From contig NZ_POSO01000001.1 of assembly GCF_002993975.1 (NCBI RefSeq), forward strand, positions 62,001-126,000: a stretch of 64,000 nucleotides of DNA, read 5' to 3'. Origin of the DNA: Apilactobacillus micheneri (GTDB taxonomy: Bacteria > Bacillota > Bacilli > Lactobacillales > Lactobacillaceae). This document shows positions 54,168 through 62,944 of this stretch, piece by piece. Position 1 is the first letter of the stretch. Each line of letters opens with the position of its first letter. Below the pieces are notes generated by a model that had not been told where the DNA came from, did no database searches, and saw nothing but the letters and a program-made list of their open reading frames with translations. A program made the position numbers and the translations under genes.

Positions 54168-55436
54168 GTGGATAACAAGCAAACAACCGCAATCACAATC
54201 GGATTAAATTTAGATAATGAAGAATTCGATTATTCAATGGATGAACTAACAGCACTAGCAAATGCTAATAATATTGAGGTACTTTCTACATTAGTACAAA
54301 AATTAGACCATCCCGATTCAGCAACCTATTTTGGTAAAGGAAAAGTTGAGGAATTAGCAACTGATATTATTGATTACGATGCCGATATGATCATCGTTAA
54401 TGACGAACTTTCACCTAGTCAATTAAGAAATTTAGAAAAGAAAACTAATACTAAAGTTATTGATCGTACTGGATTAATTTTAGAAATATTTGGTACTCGT
54501 GCTCAAACTCATGAAGCCAAACTACAAGTTCAATTAGCCAAATTAGAATACCAATTACCTAGATTGCACACTAGTGCCAGCCAACGCCTAGATCAACAAG
54601 GTGGCGGTGGTTTTGCCAACCGTGGTTCTGGTGAATCACAAATTGAATTAAACCGTCGTGCGATTGAAAGAGACGTTACTCATATTAAAAATGAGTTAAA
54701 AGCAATTCAAAAATCAGACAAAACACAACGTAAACAACGTGATTCAACTAATATTCCAACCGTTGCTTTAGTCGGATATACTAATGCTGGTAAATCAACT
54801 ATTATGAATCAACTAGTTGGTCGTTACGGTGAAAATGTTGATAAACAAGTAATGGTTAAAAATATGCTATTTGCTACTTTAAATACAAGTGTCAGAAAAA
54901 TAACCTTCCCAGATAATAAGGATATGTTGCTTTCCGATACTGTTGGTTTTGTTAGTAAGTTACCCCATCAATTAGTTCAGGCCTTTCGTTCTACTTTATC
55001 AGAAGCTGCTAACGCTGATTTATTGATTCAAGTAGTTGATGAATCTGATGAAAATAAAGAATTAATGATGGATACTACTATGAAGACTTTAAAAGAAATT
55101 GGTGTTGAAAACGTTCCAATGATTACAGTCTTCAATAAAGCTGACTTAGCTAATGAAAAACGTCCAGAACATGTAGGTGAAGATTTAATCATCTCAGCTA
55201 ATGAAGATGATTCTATCGATGAATTAGTCAAAATAATTAAAAAGAACAGTTATTCTAATTATGCTGTTGCTGAATTCATAGTGCCATTTGATAAGGGTGA
55301 AATTATTAATTATTTAAATAATAATGCAAATGTATTGGCAACCGACTATCTTGCTGAAGGAACTAAAATTAAAGCTGAACTTCCAGCTTCACAAATGGAC
55401 AGATTTAAAGATTATATTATTAAAAATGAAGATTAA
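54168..55436 (+). CDS. hflX: GTPase HflX
   Basis: Ribosome-associated GTPase that splits stalled 70S ribosomes during heat and other stress. 422 residues. The N-terminal HflX domain (YFGKGKVEELA near 62, a glycine-rich linker QQGGGGFANRGSGESQIE near 145-163) precedes the G domain: GYTNAGKST (G1), SDTVGFVSKLPH (G3), NKADL (G4). The start is GTG at 54168, eight bases after AAGGAGG. Monocistronic with terminator. Confidence 0.95.
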   Translation: MDNKQTTAITIGLNLDNEEFDYSMDELTALANANNIEVLSTLVQKLDHPDSATYFGKGKVEELATDIIDYDADMIIVNDELSPSQLRNLEKKTNTKVIDRTGLILEIFGTRAQTHEAKLQVQLAKLEYQLPRLHTSASQRLDQQGGGGFANRGSGESQIELNRRAIERDVTHIKNELKAIQKSDKTQRKQRDSTNIPTVALVGYTNAGKSTIMNQLVGRYGENVDKQVMVKNMLFATLNTSVRKITFPDNKDMLLSDTVGFVSKLPHQLVQAFRSTLSEAANADLLIQVVDESDENKELMMDTTMKTLKEIGVENVPMITVFNKADLANEKRPEHVGEDLIISANEDDSIDELVKIIKKNSYSNYAVAEFIVPFDKGEIINYLNNNANVLATDYLAEGTKIKAELPASQMDRFKDYIIKNED

Positions 55437-55467
55437 AAAAATGCCGCTAAATAATTAGCGGCATTTT
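55435..55467 (+). terminator. Terminator after hflX
   Basis: Stem AAAAATGCCGCTAA / TTAGCGGCATTTTT just after the hflX stop; it can also serve the convergent yeiH gene. Confidence 0.9.
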
Positions 55468-55478
55468 TATTTATTATT

Positions 55479-56498
55479 TTAAAAGAATATTTTACTAACA
55501 ATAATGACAAATACTAATAAAATAACTGAACTTGTAAATGAAGCAACTAATGGCTTAACTCCACGGTTAAGTAAAACCTTAAAGTTAACGGTCATCCCTA
55601 ATGCTGCCATAGCCATTCCTAAGAAAATATAAGCGGCATTTACTAAGATGGACAATAAGCCCGCACTAAAATGAGCATATGTCCCAATAATACTAGTTAG
55701 AATAAATCCGGCCATAAACCATGGAATTGGTAGTTTGCGTTTACCGCTAACTTCACCATTAGTAGTAGTTTTTTGATACCAGATTCCAATAATTAATGCA
55801 GCTGGTGCTAACATTAGTACTCGCGATAGCTTAGTGATAATTGCAATGTTTAAAGCAACTGGGCCATCAGAACTACCAGTTGCCACTGCATGCGCAATTT
55901 CATGTAAAGAGCCACCCGCCATCACACCAAATTGATCTGGTGCCATGTGTAATAATGGTTTAATGGCAATTTCAATTAAAGTAAAGACTGTTCCCATAAT
56001 GGCAACAATAGCGACTGCAAGGACTTGATCTTCTTCTTTTTGTGCTTGTTTGTCTGAACTAACTTTAATTTGTGGTGAAATTCCCATAACCGCAGCAGCT
56101 CCACAAATACCTGTTCCACTAGCAGTTAAAATGGATAGCTCCTTATTCACCCCTAATTTACGATTAAGTAAATAAGTTCCAGTAATTGTTCCTAAGACTA
56201 CTAAAATTGCTAATAAAATGGTTTTAATTCCTGAAGACATTAAAGTATTAAGGTTTAATTTAAAACCTAACAAAATAATTCCTAAACGTAGAAATTTATT
56301 AGAAATAAATCCAGCTTCAGCTTTTAACCCCCTAGTAATTTTAGGTTGAACTTGTAATAACATTCCAAAAATAAGTGCTAAAACCAATGAACCAATAATA
56401 TTTAAATATGGCATGCCAGCTAAATATGTACCAATCATTGTACAAATAAATGTAATAATAATGGTTACCCAAAATTTAGGTGTAAATATAATTTTCAA
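55479..56498 (-). CDS. YeiH-family putative sulfate exporter (UPF0324)
   Basis: 339 residues, about ten helices. Landmarks: LGIILLGFKLNL near residue 70, LTASGTGICGAAAVMGISP near 128 and GGSLHEIAHAVATG near 196. The family is proposed to move an inorganic anion; substrate not proven. TTG start at 56498 behind GGGGG. It is divergently paired with a LysR regulator, an arrangement seen in many bacteria, which suggests the regulator controls it. Confidence 0.87.
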   Translation of the reverse strand: MKIIFTPKFWVTIIITFICTMIGTYLAGMPYLNIIGSLVLALIFGMLLQVQPKITRGLKAEAGFISNKFLRLGIILLGFKLNLNTLMSSGIKTILLAILVVLGTITGTYLLNRKLGVNKELSILTASGTGICGAAAVMGISPQIKVSSDKQAQKEEDQVLAVAIVAIMGTVFTLIEIAIKPLLHMAPDQFGVMAGGSLHEIAHAVATGSSDGPVALNIAIITKLSRVLMLAPAALIIGIWYQKTTTNGEVSGKRKLPIPWFMAGFILTSIIGTYAHFSAGLLSILVNAAYIFLGMAMAALGMTVNFKVLLNRGVKPLVASFTSSVILLVFVIIVSKIFF

Positions 56499-56605
56499 TC
56501 TAATTTCCCCCCTATTAACTTATGTTTTAAGTATATCGGTGTGTTAATATAAAATAAAATTATCATTTTTAATTATGATATTAATAATACTTATAAGGAA
56601 GAATC

Positions 56606-57463
56606 ATGTTAGATCAACGATATATTACTTTTCAAATTTTATCTAAAACTAAATCGTACACAAAGACTGCAGAAAAATTGTTCATTACTCAGCCAGCAGT
56701 CACTCAACAAATTAAGAGTTTGGAAAATGAATTAAATTTAAAATTAGTTAATTATCAACAACCATTGTTACAAATTACTAAAGATGGCCAAAAATTGGCT
56801 GAATTTATTAATAATATTAATGTACAGAGTAATAAGTTCATTCATCAACTAAAAGAAACACCTAAAAAACGTAAATTAGTTTTTGGATCAACTAGATCTG
56901 TAGCAATTTTTATGACCCCCAATATAATTAAGAAATTGGAAAATCAATTTCACAATATTGAATGTGTTGTTACTAATACCAATGAAATATTAAAAATGAT
57001 TGATAATGGTAAATTAGATTTTGCAATTTTAGAAGGTAATTTTAATAAACAAAAATATAGTTATCATGTTATTAAAGATGAACAATTTATTTGTGTTGCT
57101 GGGATTGATAATCCGCTAGCCAGTAATAAAACATTTAAGATTCAAGAACTATTAAAACAAAATTTATTGTTAAGAGAAATGGGGTCTGGTACTCGTTTCA
57201 TCTTTGCCAACTGGTTGGAATCTTTAAACATTACCGAAAACGATTTTAATAAAGTAATTAATGTAAACGAACCCACTGTTATTAATAACCTATTACAAAA
57301 TAATTTAGGTATTTCATTTATGTATAAGTCATTAGCTGAAAAAGAAATTAATGCTGGTCATTTAAAAGAAATTAAAATTAAAGGTTTAGATATTGTTAGA
57401 CCCATTAACTTAGTTGCCTTAAAAAATAACTACTTTAATGAGCTAGTCAATTTAATAGAATAA
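56606..57463 (+). CDS. LysR-family transcriptional regulator
   Basis: 285 residues. N-terminal winged helix-turn-helix (KTAEKLFITQPAVTQQIKSLENEL, residues about 18-42) followed by a periplasmic-binding-like effector domain. The helix-turn-helix matches LysR consensus T-A-x-x-L-x-x-x-Q-P-A-V-T. The divergent neighbour yeiH is the likely target, through the 107-bp gap between them. The effector is unknown. ATG start after AAGGAAG. Confidence 0.9.
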   Translation: MLDQRYITFQILSKTKSYTKTAEKLFITQPAVTQQIKSLENELNLKLVNYQQPLLQITKDGQKLAEFINNINVQSNKFIHQLKETPKKRKLVFGSTRSVAIFMTPNIIKKLENQFHNIECVVTNTNEILKMIDNGKLDFAILEGNFNKQKYSYHVIKDEQFICVAGIDNPLASNKTFKIQELLKQNLLLREMGSGTRFIFANWLESLNITENDFNKVINVNEPTVINNLLQNNLGISFMYKSLAEKEINAGHLKEIKIKGLDIVRPINLVALKNNYFNELVNLIE

Positions 57464-57495
57464 AAAAGGAGTTATGTTTAAAACATAACTCCTTT
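57463..57495. terminator. Bidirectional terminator
   Basis: Stem AAAAGGAGTTATGTTT / AAACATAACTCCTTTT between the LysR gene and the kinase-like pseudogene. Confidence 0.9.
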
Positions 57496-58054
57496 TAAAA
57501 TAGCTCATGCATTAATTTATCAACAGTATGCTTGGCAGTTTGCCAATTACTATTATCAATAATATGTACCGATGAACGTAATTCAATCGGAATCTTTAAA
57601 TCACGTTCATACTCAGCACTACATAACCTTTGTTTAATTTTTTCTTTACTATCACCACGTTCAATCATCCGTTTTTTCAAACTATTATGATCATTAACTT
57701 GAATAAAGAAAATAATTGCTTGATTTCCTAATTTATTCAGATAAGTAATCGCACCTTGGGTATCCAAGACAATGGAAGCGATTGGATTATTATGCCAAGC
57801 TTTTTTTAATCCCTCATATGAAGAACCATATTTAGCATTAGCATATTCAACATGTTCTAAAAAGTGTTTTTTAGCGAAACTGGAATCACTTTCAAAATAA
57901 TAATCAACATTGTTTTTTCATTCTTACGTGGAGATCTAGTAGTATGCGTGATTACTTTTCCCACATGGTATTGATCTACTAAATAGTTACGAACCGTGGT
58001 TTTACCACTACCAGTAGCTCCTGTAATTACAATTAATTTTTCTTTTCCTTCCAT
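57495..58054 (-). pseudogene. Guanylate kinase-like gene broken by a frameshift
   Basis: Two frames together read as one guanylate-kinase-like protein of about 186 residues. The first part runs from the ATG at 58054 with the P-loop TGATGSGKTTVRN and the TTRSPRKNE motif. The second part continues with the VDYYFESDSSFAKKH region to the end (VLDTQGAITYL, KRMIERGDSKEKI). The switch falls in a run of six A residues near 57913-57918; one more A would restore a single frame. Probably a paralogue, not the essential gmk. It starts one base after the Nudix stop. Confidence 0.85.
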
Positions 58055-58055
58055 A

Positions 58056-58472
58056 TTAAGACCACTTACTTGCTACATAGTCATTTGTTTTGTCTAAAAT
58101 TTCTTTCAAATTATCATAAGTTAAAGTCTTACGAGCATCTGCATAATTTTGCCAAACATAATCACTAATTTCTTCTTTTTGTAAAGTTACTTTAGGATCT
58201 TCTACTTTAGATGTATAAAAAGTAACTATTTTATGATGCCCATTCTTCATATCATACTCAGCATCAACACTAAAATTAGTATCAATCGTTGCATCAATAT
58301 TGGTTTCTTCTTTGATTTCTCTGACTGCAGCTTGTTCTAATGTTTCTTTGCCTTCGATATGACCTTTAGGAAAACCCCAAAAATCACTAGTTGCACTTTT
58401 TTCCAATAAATATTGTGGTTTGTTATCTACCATTTTATAAACAATTGCGCCACCATCAATTTCAGTAACCAT
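58056..58472 (-). CDS. Nudix hydrolase, diadenosine-tetraphosphatase-like
   Basis: 138 residues from the ATG at 58470-58472, seven bases after GGAGG (an ATG six bases earlier is too close). The Nudix box GHIEGKETLEQAAVREIKEETNI fits G-x5-E-x7-R-E-x2-E-E-x-G/N-U. The preceding DFWGFPKGH resembles Ap4A hydrolases. It cleaves nucleoside diphosphate-linked compounds; exact substrate unknown. First gene of a two-gene operon with the broken kinase. Confidence 0.88.
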   Translation of the reverse strand: MVTEIDGGAIVYKMVDNKPQYLLEKSATSDFWGFPKGHIEGKETLEQAAVREIKEETNIDATIDTNFSVDAEYDMKNGHHKIVTFYTSKVEDPKVTLQKEEISDYVWQNYADARKTLTYDNLKEILDKTNDYVASKWS

Positions 58473-58618
58473 AATCATGCCTCCATTAAGATTTATTATC
58501 TATTTATATTATATCATTTTGAAAATCAGGTCCTAAATAATTAACTATTGATTTTCTCCTCATTTTCTTCTAATTTACGATATAATGTAAAATATATATA
58601 AATTTTAGGAGGACTTTC

Positions 58619-61038
58619 ATGAAAAATCATCAATACGCAATTGCCGACTACAATTTAAAAATTGTTAAGAAAGAACTAAGAGATATTCATTTCTTAGATG
58701 ATTCAACTGACGACATCGATAATCCAGCTGAACTATTAAAAACTTTCTTGTTAAAATCATTTTTAGATCAACAAAGCTTGGCAATTAGAGGGCAAAAAAT
58801 TGCAGGAATGTTAGCTAGCTTTGAAGAAAATGCATTAACATTTCTCGATAAAAATGCCCCTATTTCAAAAATTGGTTTTTACAATATCGCGCTACAACTA
58901 TTACATTTTGAAGTTGGCGAAGATTTTTTAATTGATAATCCAATCACTAAAATGAAGACTCTTAATTTGCCTGTCGCTAATGTTCATGACAATATTAATT
59001 TATATGACACCATGACAGCATGGTATTTATTATTAAACACTCATAACAAGTATGGTACTACTTTTATTGATGACTTAGCATCTAAAGGTTATTTCGCACA
59101 AAATCTAAATAGTTTTAAAAAACCATTAATCTTTAATGGTAAGGCTATGCCAGTTTATGATACCAATAGTTTAATTCGTGAAGTGGTTTATGTAGAAGCC
59201 GATCAAGACAATGACCATGATGGTAATTTAGACTTATTAAAAACAGAAATTATCAGACCAAAAGAAAGTAATAAAAATAAAGTTCCTGTTATCTTCACTG
59301 CTAGTCCTTACAATCAAGGTACTAATGATAAAGATGGTGAACAATTAACACATAATGTTAATGTAAGTTTAAAACACAAAGAACCTAATAACTACTCATA
59401 TTCAGATATTGAACATCATTCTAAAAAAGAAAAACTACCTGAACCTCGTCCAATTGAAGGTAAAACTAGAAAAGCAGAACAAACACTCGATCGTGAACAA
59501 TCTTATACATTAAATGATTACTTTTTAGCACGTGGTTTTGCCGTCGTTTATTCTGCTGGAATTGGAACTTATGAATCAGATGGTTTTAGAACTACCGGTG
59601 ATGATGATGAAACCTTATCAGCCACTGCTGTTATTGAATGGCTAAATGGAAAAAGGACTGCTTTTACTAATAAAACTGACAACAATCAAATTGAAGCTTA
59701 TTGGTCCAACGGTAGTATTGCGATGTCTGGTCGCTCATATCTAGGAACTCTTCAAATTGCTGCTGCTACTACTGGTGTTGATGGCTTAAAAACTTGTATC
59801 GCTGAAGCTGCTATTTCTAATTGGTACGATTACTACCGTGAAAATGGATTAGTATTAGCTCCTGGTGGCTTTCAAGGTGAAGATGCTGATGTCTTAGCAG
59901 CTGAAACTTATAGTCGTAAACAACAAGCAACTGAATTTTATAAAAATAAAGATGCTTGGGAAAAGCAATTAAGTTCAATCACAGATGGTCAAGATCGTAA
60001 TACTGGTAACTATAATGAATTTTGGGATGCTCGAAACTACTTAAAGAATGCTAAAAATATCAAAGCCGATATGTTCTTAATCCATGGTTTAAATGATGAT
60101 AATGTTAAGCCTAAAAATGTGGAACAAATTTGGAACGCAATTAAACCATTAAATATCAATAAAAATTAATTTTGCATCAAGGAAAACATATCTACATTAA
60201 TGCATTTCAATCAATTGATTTTACCGATATGATTAACTTATGGTTAACTTATAAATTATTAGATGTTGATAACAATGCTGATGAACTTATTCCAAACGTG
60301 CTAATCCAAGATAATGTTAAGGCTGAAACTTGGAATGCATTTGATGAATGGGAAAATCCTGATGATGTAAAAACTCTTCACCCTTCCAATAACAATGAAT
60401 TAACTGATGAATTCGATCATGGACGTAAAGAGTTTAAAGATCAACTATCAGTTAATGACTTTGAAAAATATTGTTTGGATTACAAACAATGGCGTGATGA
60501 TTTAGTATTAGACCATGAAAATAATCCTTTAACAAACAATCGAGTTATTTTTAAAACTACTCCTGCTAAAGAGGATTTCACAATTGATGGTAAAGTTAAA
60601 ATATCATTAAATGCATCATCAACACAAAACTATGGAATGCTAAGTTGTATGTTAGTTGATTATGGTGAAGCATACCGTTTAACCGAATCACCAAAGAATC
60701 TGGGTCATCGTATTAATGAAGGCTATCTATGGCGTGAAGATTCCTTAAGAGAATTTAAAATACAAAATAAGAAAACTCCTTATAAAGAAATTGCAGAAGG
60801 TCACATTAATATGCAAAATCGTAAGAATAGCTATCATGTTGACGATATGGAAGCCAATGAATTTTATGATATGGAATTAGAATTACAACCTACTTTTTAT
60901 CATGTTCCTGCGGGTCATCAATTAGGCTTAATTATTTTTGCAACTGACTTTGAAAATACTATTCGTGGTAATCAAGATCTTAAATACAGAATTAGTTTAG
61001 CTGAAACAGATATTAAATTGCCTATCCGTAAACAATAG
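58619..61038 (+). pseudogene. pepX: X-prolyl dipeptidyl aminopeptidase, frameshifted
   Basis: PepX removes X-Pro dipeptides from peptide N-termini. The first frame (58619-60169, 516 residues) has the N-terminal helical domain, the nucleophile in MSGRSYLGT (Ser near 372) and an Asp in HGLNDDN. It then hits TAA in AAAAATTAATTTTG. The second frame resumes with HQGKHIYIN, which carries the catalytic His, and the C-terminal domain to 61038. One extra base would give about 806 residues, normal PepX length. As written, the product lacks His and should be inactive. ATG start with TAGGAGG. Confidence 0.93.
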
Positions 61039-61074
61039 TGTTAGGATATTAATTAAAAGAAATGAGGGATTGTC

Positions 61075-61986
61075 ATGAAACAAAAGACTAAAATTATTAC
61101 TTTAGATAGCGGATATCATTTATGGACTCACACCTCAGGTGAAGGTAAAATTAATTTACTTGCTCTCCATGGTGGCCCTGGTGGTACCCATGAATATTGG
61201 GAAAATACTGCTGACGAACTAAAGAAACAGGGATTAGATGTTTCAGTAACTTATTATGATCAATTAGGATCATGGTATTCAGATACTCCTGACTTTTCCG
61301 ATCCTGAAGTTGCCAAAAAAGTTTTAACATATGATTACTTTTTAGATGAAATTGAAGAAGTTAGACAAAAACTTGGCTTAGATAATTTCTATCTAATTGG
61401 TCAATCTTGGGGTGGCCTATTAGTTCAACTATATGCTCAAAAATATGGTAAGCATTTAAAAGGTGCAATTATTTCATCAATGGTTGATGAAATTGATGAT
61501 TATACTGCTCACTTAGATGAAATTCGTGAAAAAGAATTTGCCCCTGATGAACTAGCATTTATGAAAAAATGTGAAGCTAATAACGATTATGACAATGACC
61601 GTTATCAAAAAGATGTTGATAAATTAAATAAGGACTATATTGATCGTAAACAACCTTCAAAATTAGATCATTTAATTGGTCTTTCTAACACTGACATTTA
61701 TAACGCATTCCAAGGTGACAATGAATTTGTTATTACTGGTAAGTTAGGTGAATGGCACAATACTAAGAACTTAAAAGATAATCATGTTCCTACCCTAGTT
61801 ACTTTTGGTGAACATGAATCAATGCCTGTTGAAACTGGTAAAAGAATGGCTAAGATGATTCCAAATGCTCAATTTGTTTCTACTCCAAATGCTGGACATC
61901 ATCATATGATCGATAATGCACCTGTTTATTATGATCATTTGGCAACTTTCATTCGTGAAGTTGAAAATAATACTTTTAATAAATAA
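61075..61986 (+). CDS. pip: Proline iminopeptidase
   Basis: Releases N-terminal proline from peptides. 303 residues, alpha/beta-hydrolase. The oxyanion motif LHGGPGGTHEYW, nucleophile GQSWGGLL (Ser near 109) and His in NAGHHHMID near the end are typical of S33 peptidases. The first-half segment YDQLGSWYSDTPDF is conserved in the lactobacillus enzymes. It lies 36 bases after pepX with its own GAGGGA site, so both may share a transcript. Confidence 0.93.
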   Translation: MKQKTKIITLDSGYHLWTHTSGEGKINLLALHGGPGGTHEYWENTADELKKQGLDVSVTYYDQLGSWYSDTPDFSDPEVAKKVLTYDYFLDEIEEVRQKLGLDNFYLIGQSWGGLLVQLYAQKYGKHLKGAIISSMVDEIDDYTAHLDEIREKEFAPDELAFMKKCEANNDYDNDRYQKDVDKLNKDYIDRKQPSKLDHLIGLSNTDIYNAFQGDNEFVITGKLGEWHNTKNLKDNHVPTLVTFGEHESMPVETGKRMAKMIPNAQFVSTPNAGHHHMIDNAPVYYDHLATFIREVENNTFNK

Positions 61987-61991
61987 AAATT

Positions 61992-62025
61992 AAAGCATAA
62001 CTACTTAATTGTAGTTATGCTTTTT
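61992..62025 (+). terminator. Terminator after the proline iminopeptidase
   Basis: Stem AAAGCATAACTAC / GTAGTTATGCTTT with a T-run. Confidence 0.9.
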
Positions 62026-62093
62026 ATTTTTTATGTTTATTTTAATCATTTAGTGGTATAACTAGATTTAGATATTTTAAGGAGTTTATGCTT

Positions 62094-62906
62094 ATGAATA
62101 ATCTTTATAATTTAGTTATTAATCGGACTAATAGTAATAGTTCTGAAAAATTCATCAATTTAATTCGTGAAGGTGCTATTTTACTAGTTACATTAGAAAT
62201 ATTGGGTTATCGAATTCCAACATTTCTATCTACATCTATGAACACCTTTTTATTAAATATTTTCTACTTATTAACCGACTATAAAGTCCCTTTCCTTTTA
62301 GTTATTGTTTGGCTATTTTCAATTGCTATATCAAAAATTTCTACTAATCATCATTATTTTGAAAACTTACATTATAATTTTTTACATCAAGTTACCAAAG
62401 TTTATAAATTCTATTGGATTATTATCTTTATTATTTGTCTTTTGGCTACCAATCTACAAAGTATGATTGATTTTCGCTTCTTATTAACAATTACTAAGAA
62501 TACTAACCTTGTAACTCAATTTTTCCCAATTCTATTTAGAAATATTTTTTCTTTATTTTTATTAATTGCAAATATATATTGGTGTTTAATGTATTTCTGT
62601 AAAACTGATAATATCATTTCAGAGAAACATCCCCGCGAGAGTCATTTAGATTCAAAAGAATACATCAATTTAGCAAAACGTGAATTTACAATTAATGATA
62701 AACAAATATTCTTACAGATATTTGTTAAAAATAATGAATTAAAACCTTTAGATGATATCAAAGAATACTTCTTAATTAAAAAAGTAACTGATTTAAGATT
62801 AAAAAGACATAATTCTAAGATTACAATTATTAGCCAATTCCCTTCTTACAGTGATGCTAAAGCTTTTATGCATGACTATGCAGATGAACCTAAAAATTTC
62901 AAATAA
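62094..62906 (+). CDS. Hypothetical four-helix membrane protein
   Basis: Preferred ATG at 62094 (nine bases after AAGGAG; an earlier ATG at 62088 is only three away), 270 residues. Four hydrophobic segments (about 26-48, 58-80, 105-127, 140-170) are followed by a soluble C-terminal domain of about 85 residues rich in Lys, Asp and aromatics. No recognised family. Own gene with terminator. Confidence 0.7.
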   Translation: MNNLYNLVINRTNSNSSEKFINLIREGAILLVTLEILGYRIPTFLSTSMNTFLLNIFYLLTDYKVPFLLVIVWLFSIAISKISTNHHYFENLHYNFLHQVTKVYKFYWIIIFIICLLATNLQSMIDFRFLLTITKNTNLVTQFFPILFRNIFSLFLLIANIYWCLMYFCKTDNIISEKHPRESHLDSKEYINLAKREFTINDKQIFLQIFVKNNELKPLDDIKEYFLIKKVTDLRLKRHNSKITIISQFPSYSDAKAFMHDYADEPKNFK

Positions 62907-62940
62907 AAAAGTGCACTTCTGAATGAAGTGCACTTTTTTA
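62905..62940. terminator. Bidirectional terminator
   Basis: Stem AAAAAAGTGCACTTC / GAAGTGCACTTTTTT between the membrane-protein and ABC-F genes. Confidence 0.9.
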
Positions 62941-62944
62941 TTAT

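Noticed and set aside
60150-60175. Programmed -1 ribosomal frameshift in pepX
   Set aside because: No in-frame X-XXY-YYZ slippery heptamer precedes the stop codon, and no downstream pseudoknot is obvious; a one-base deletion is simpler.
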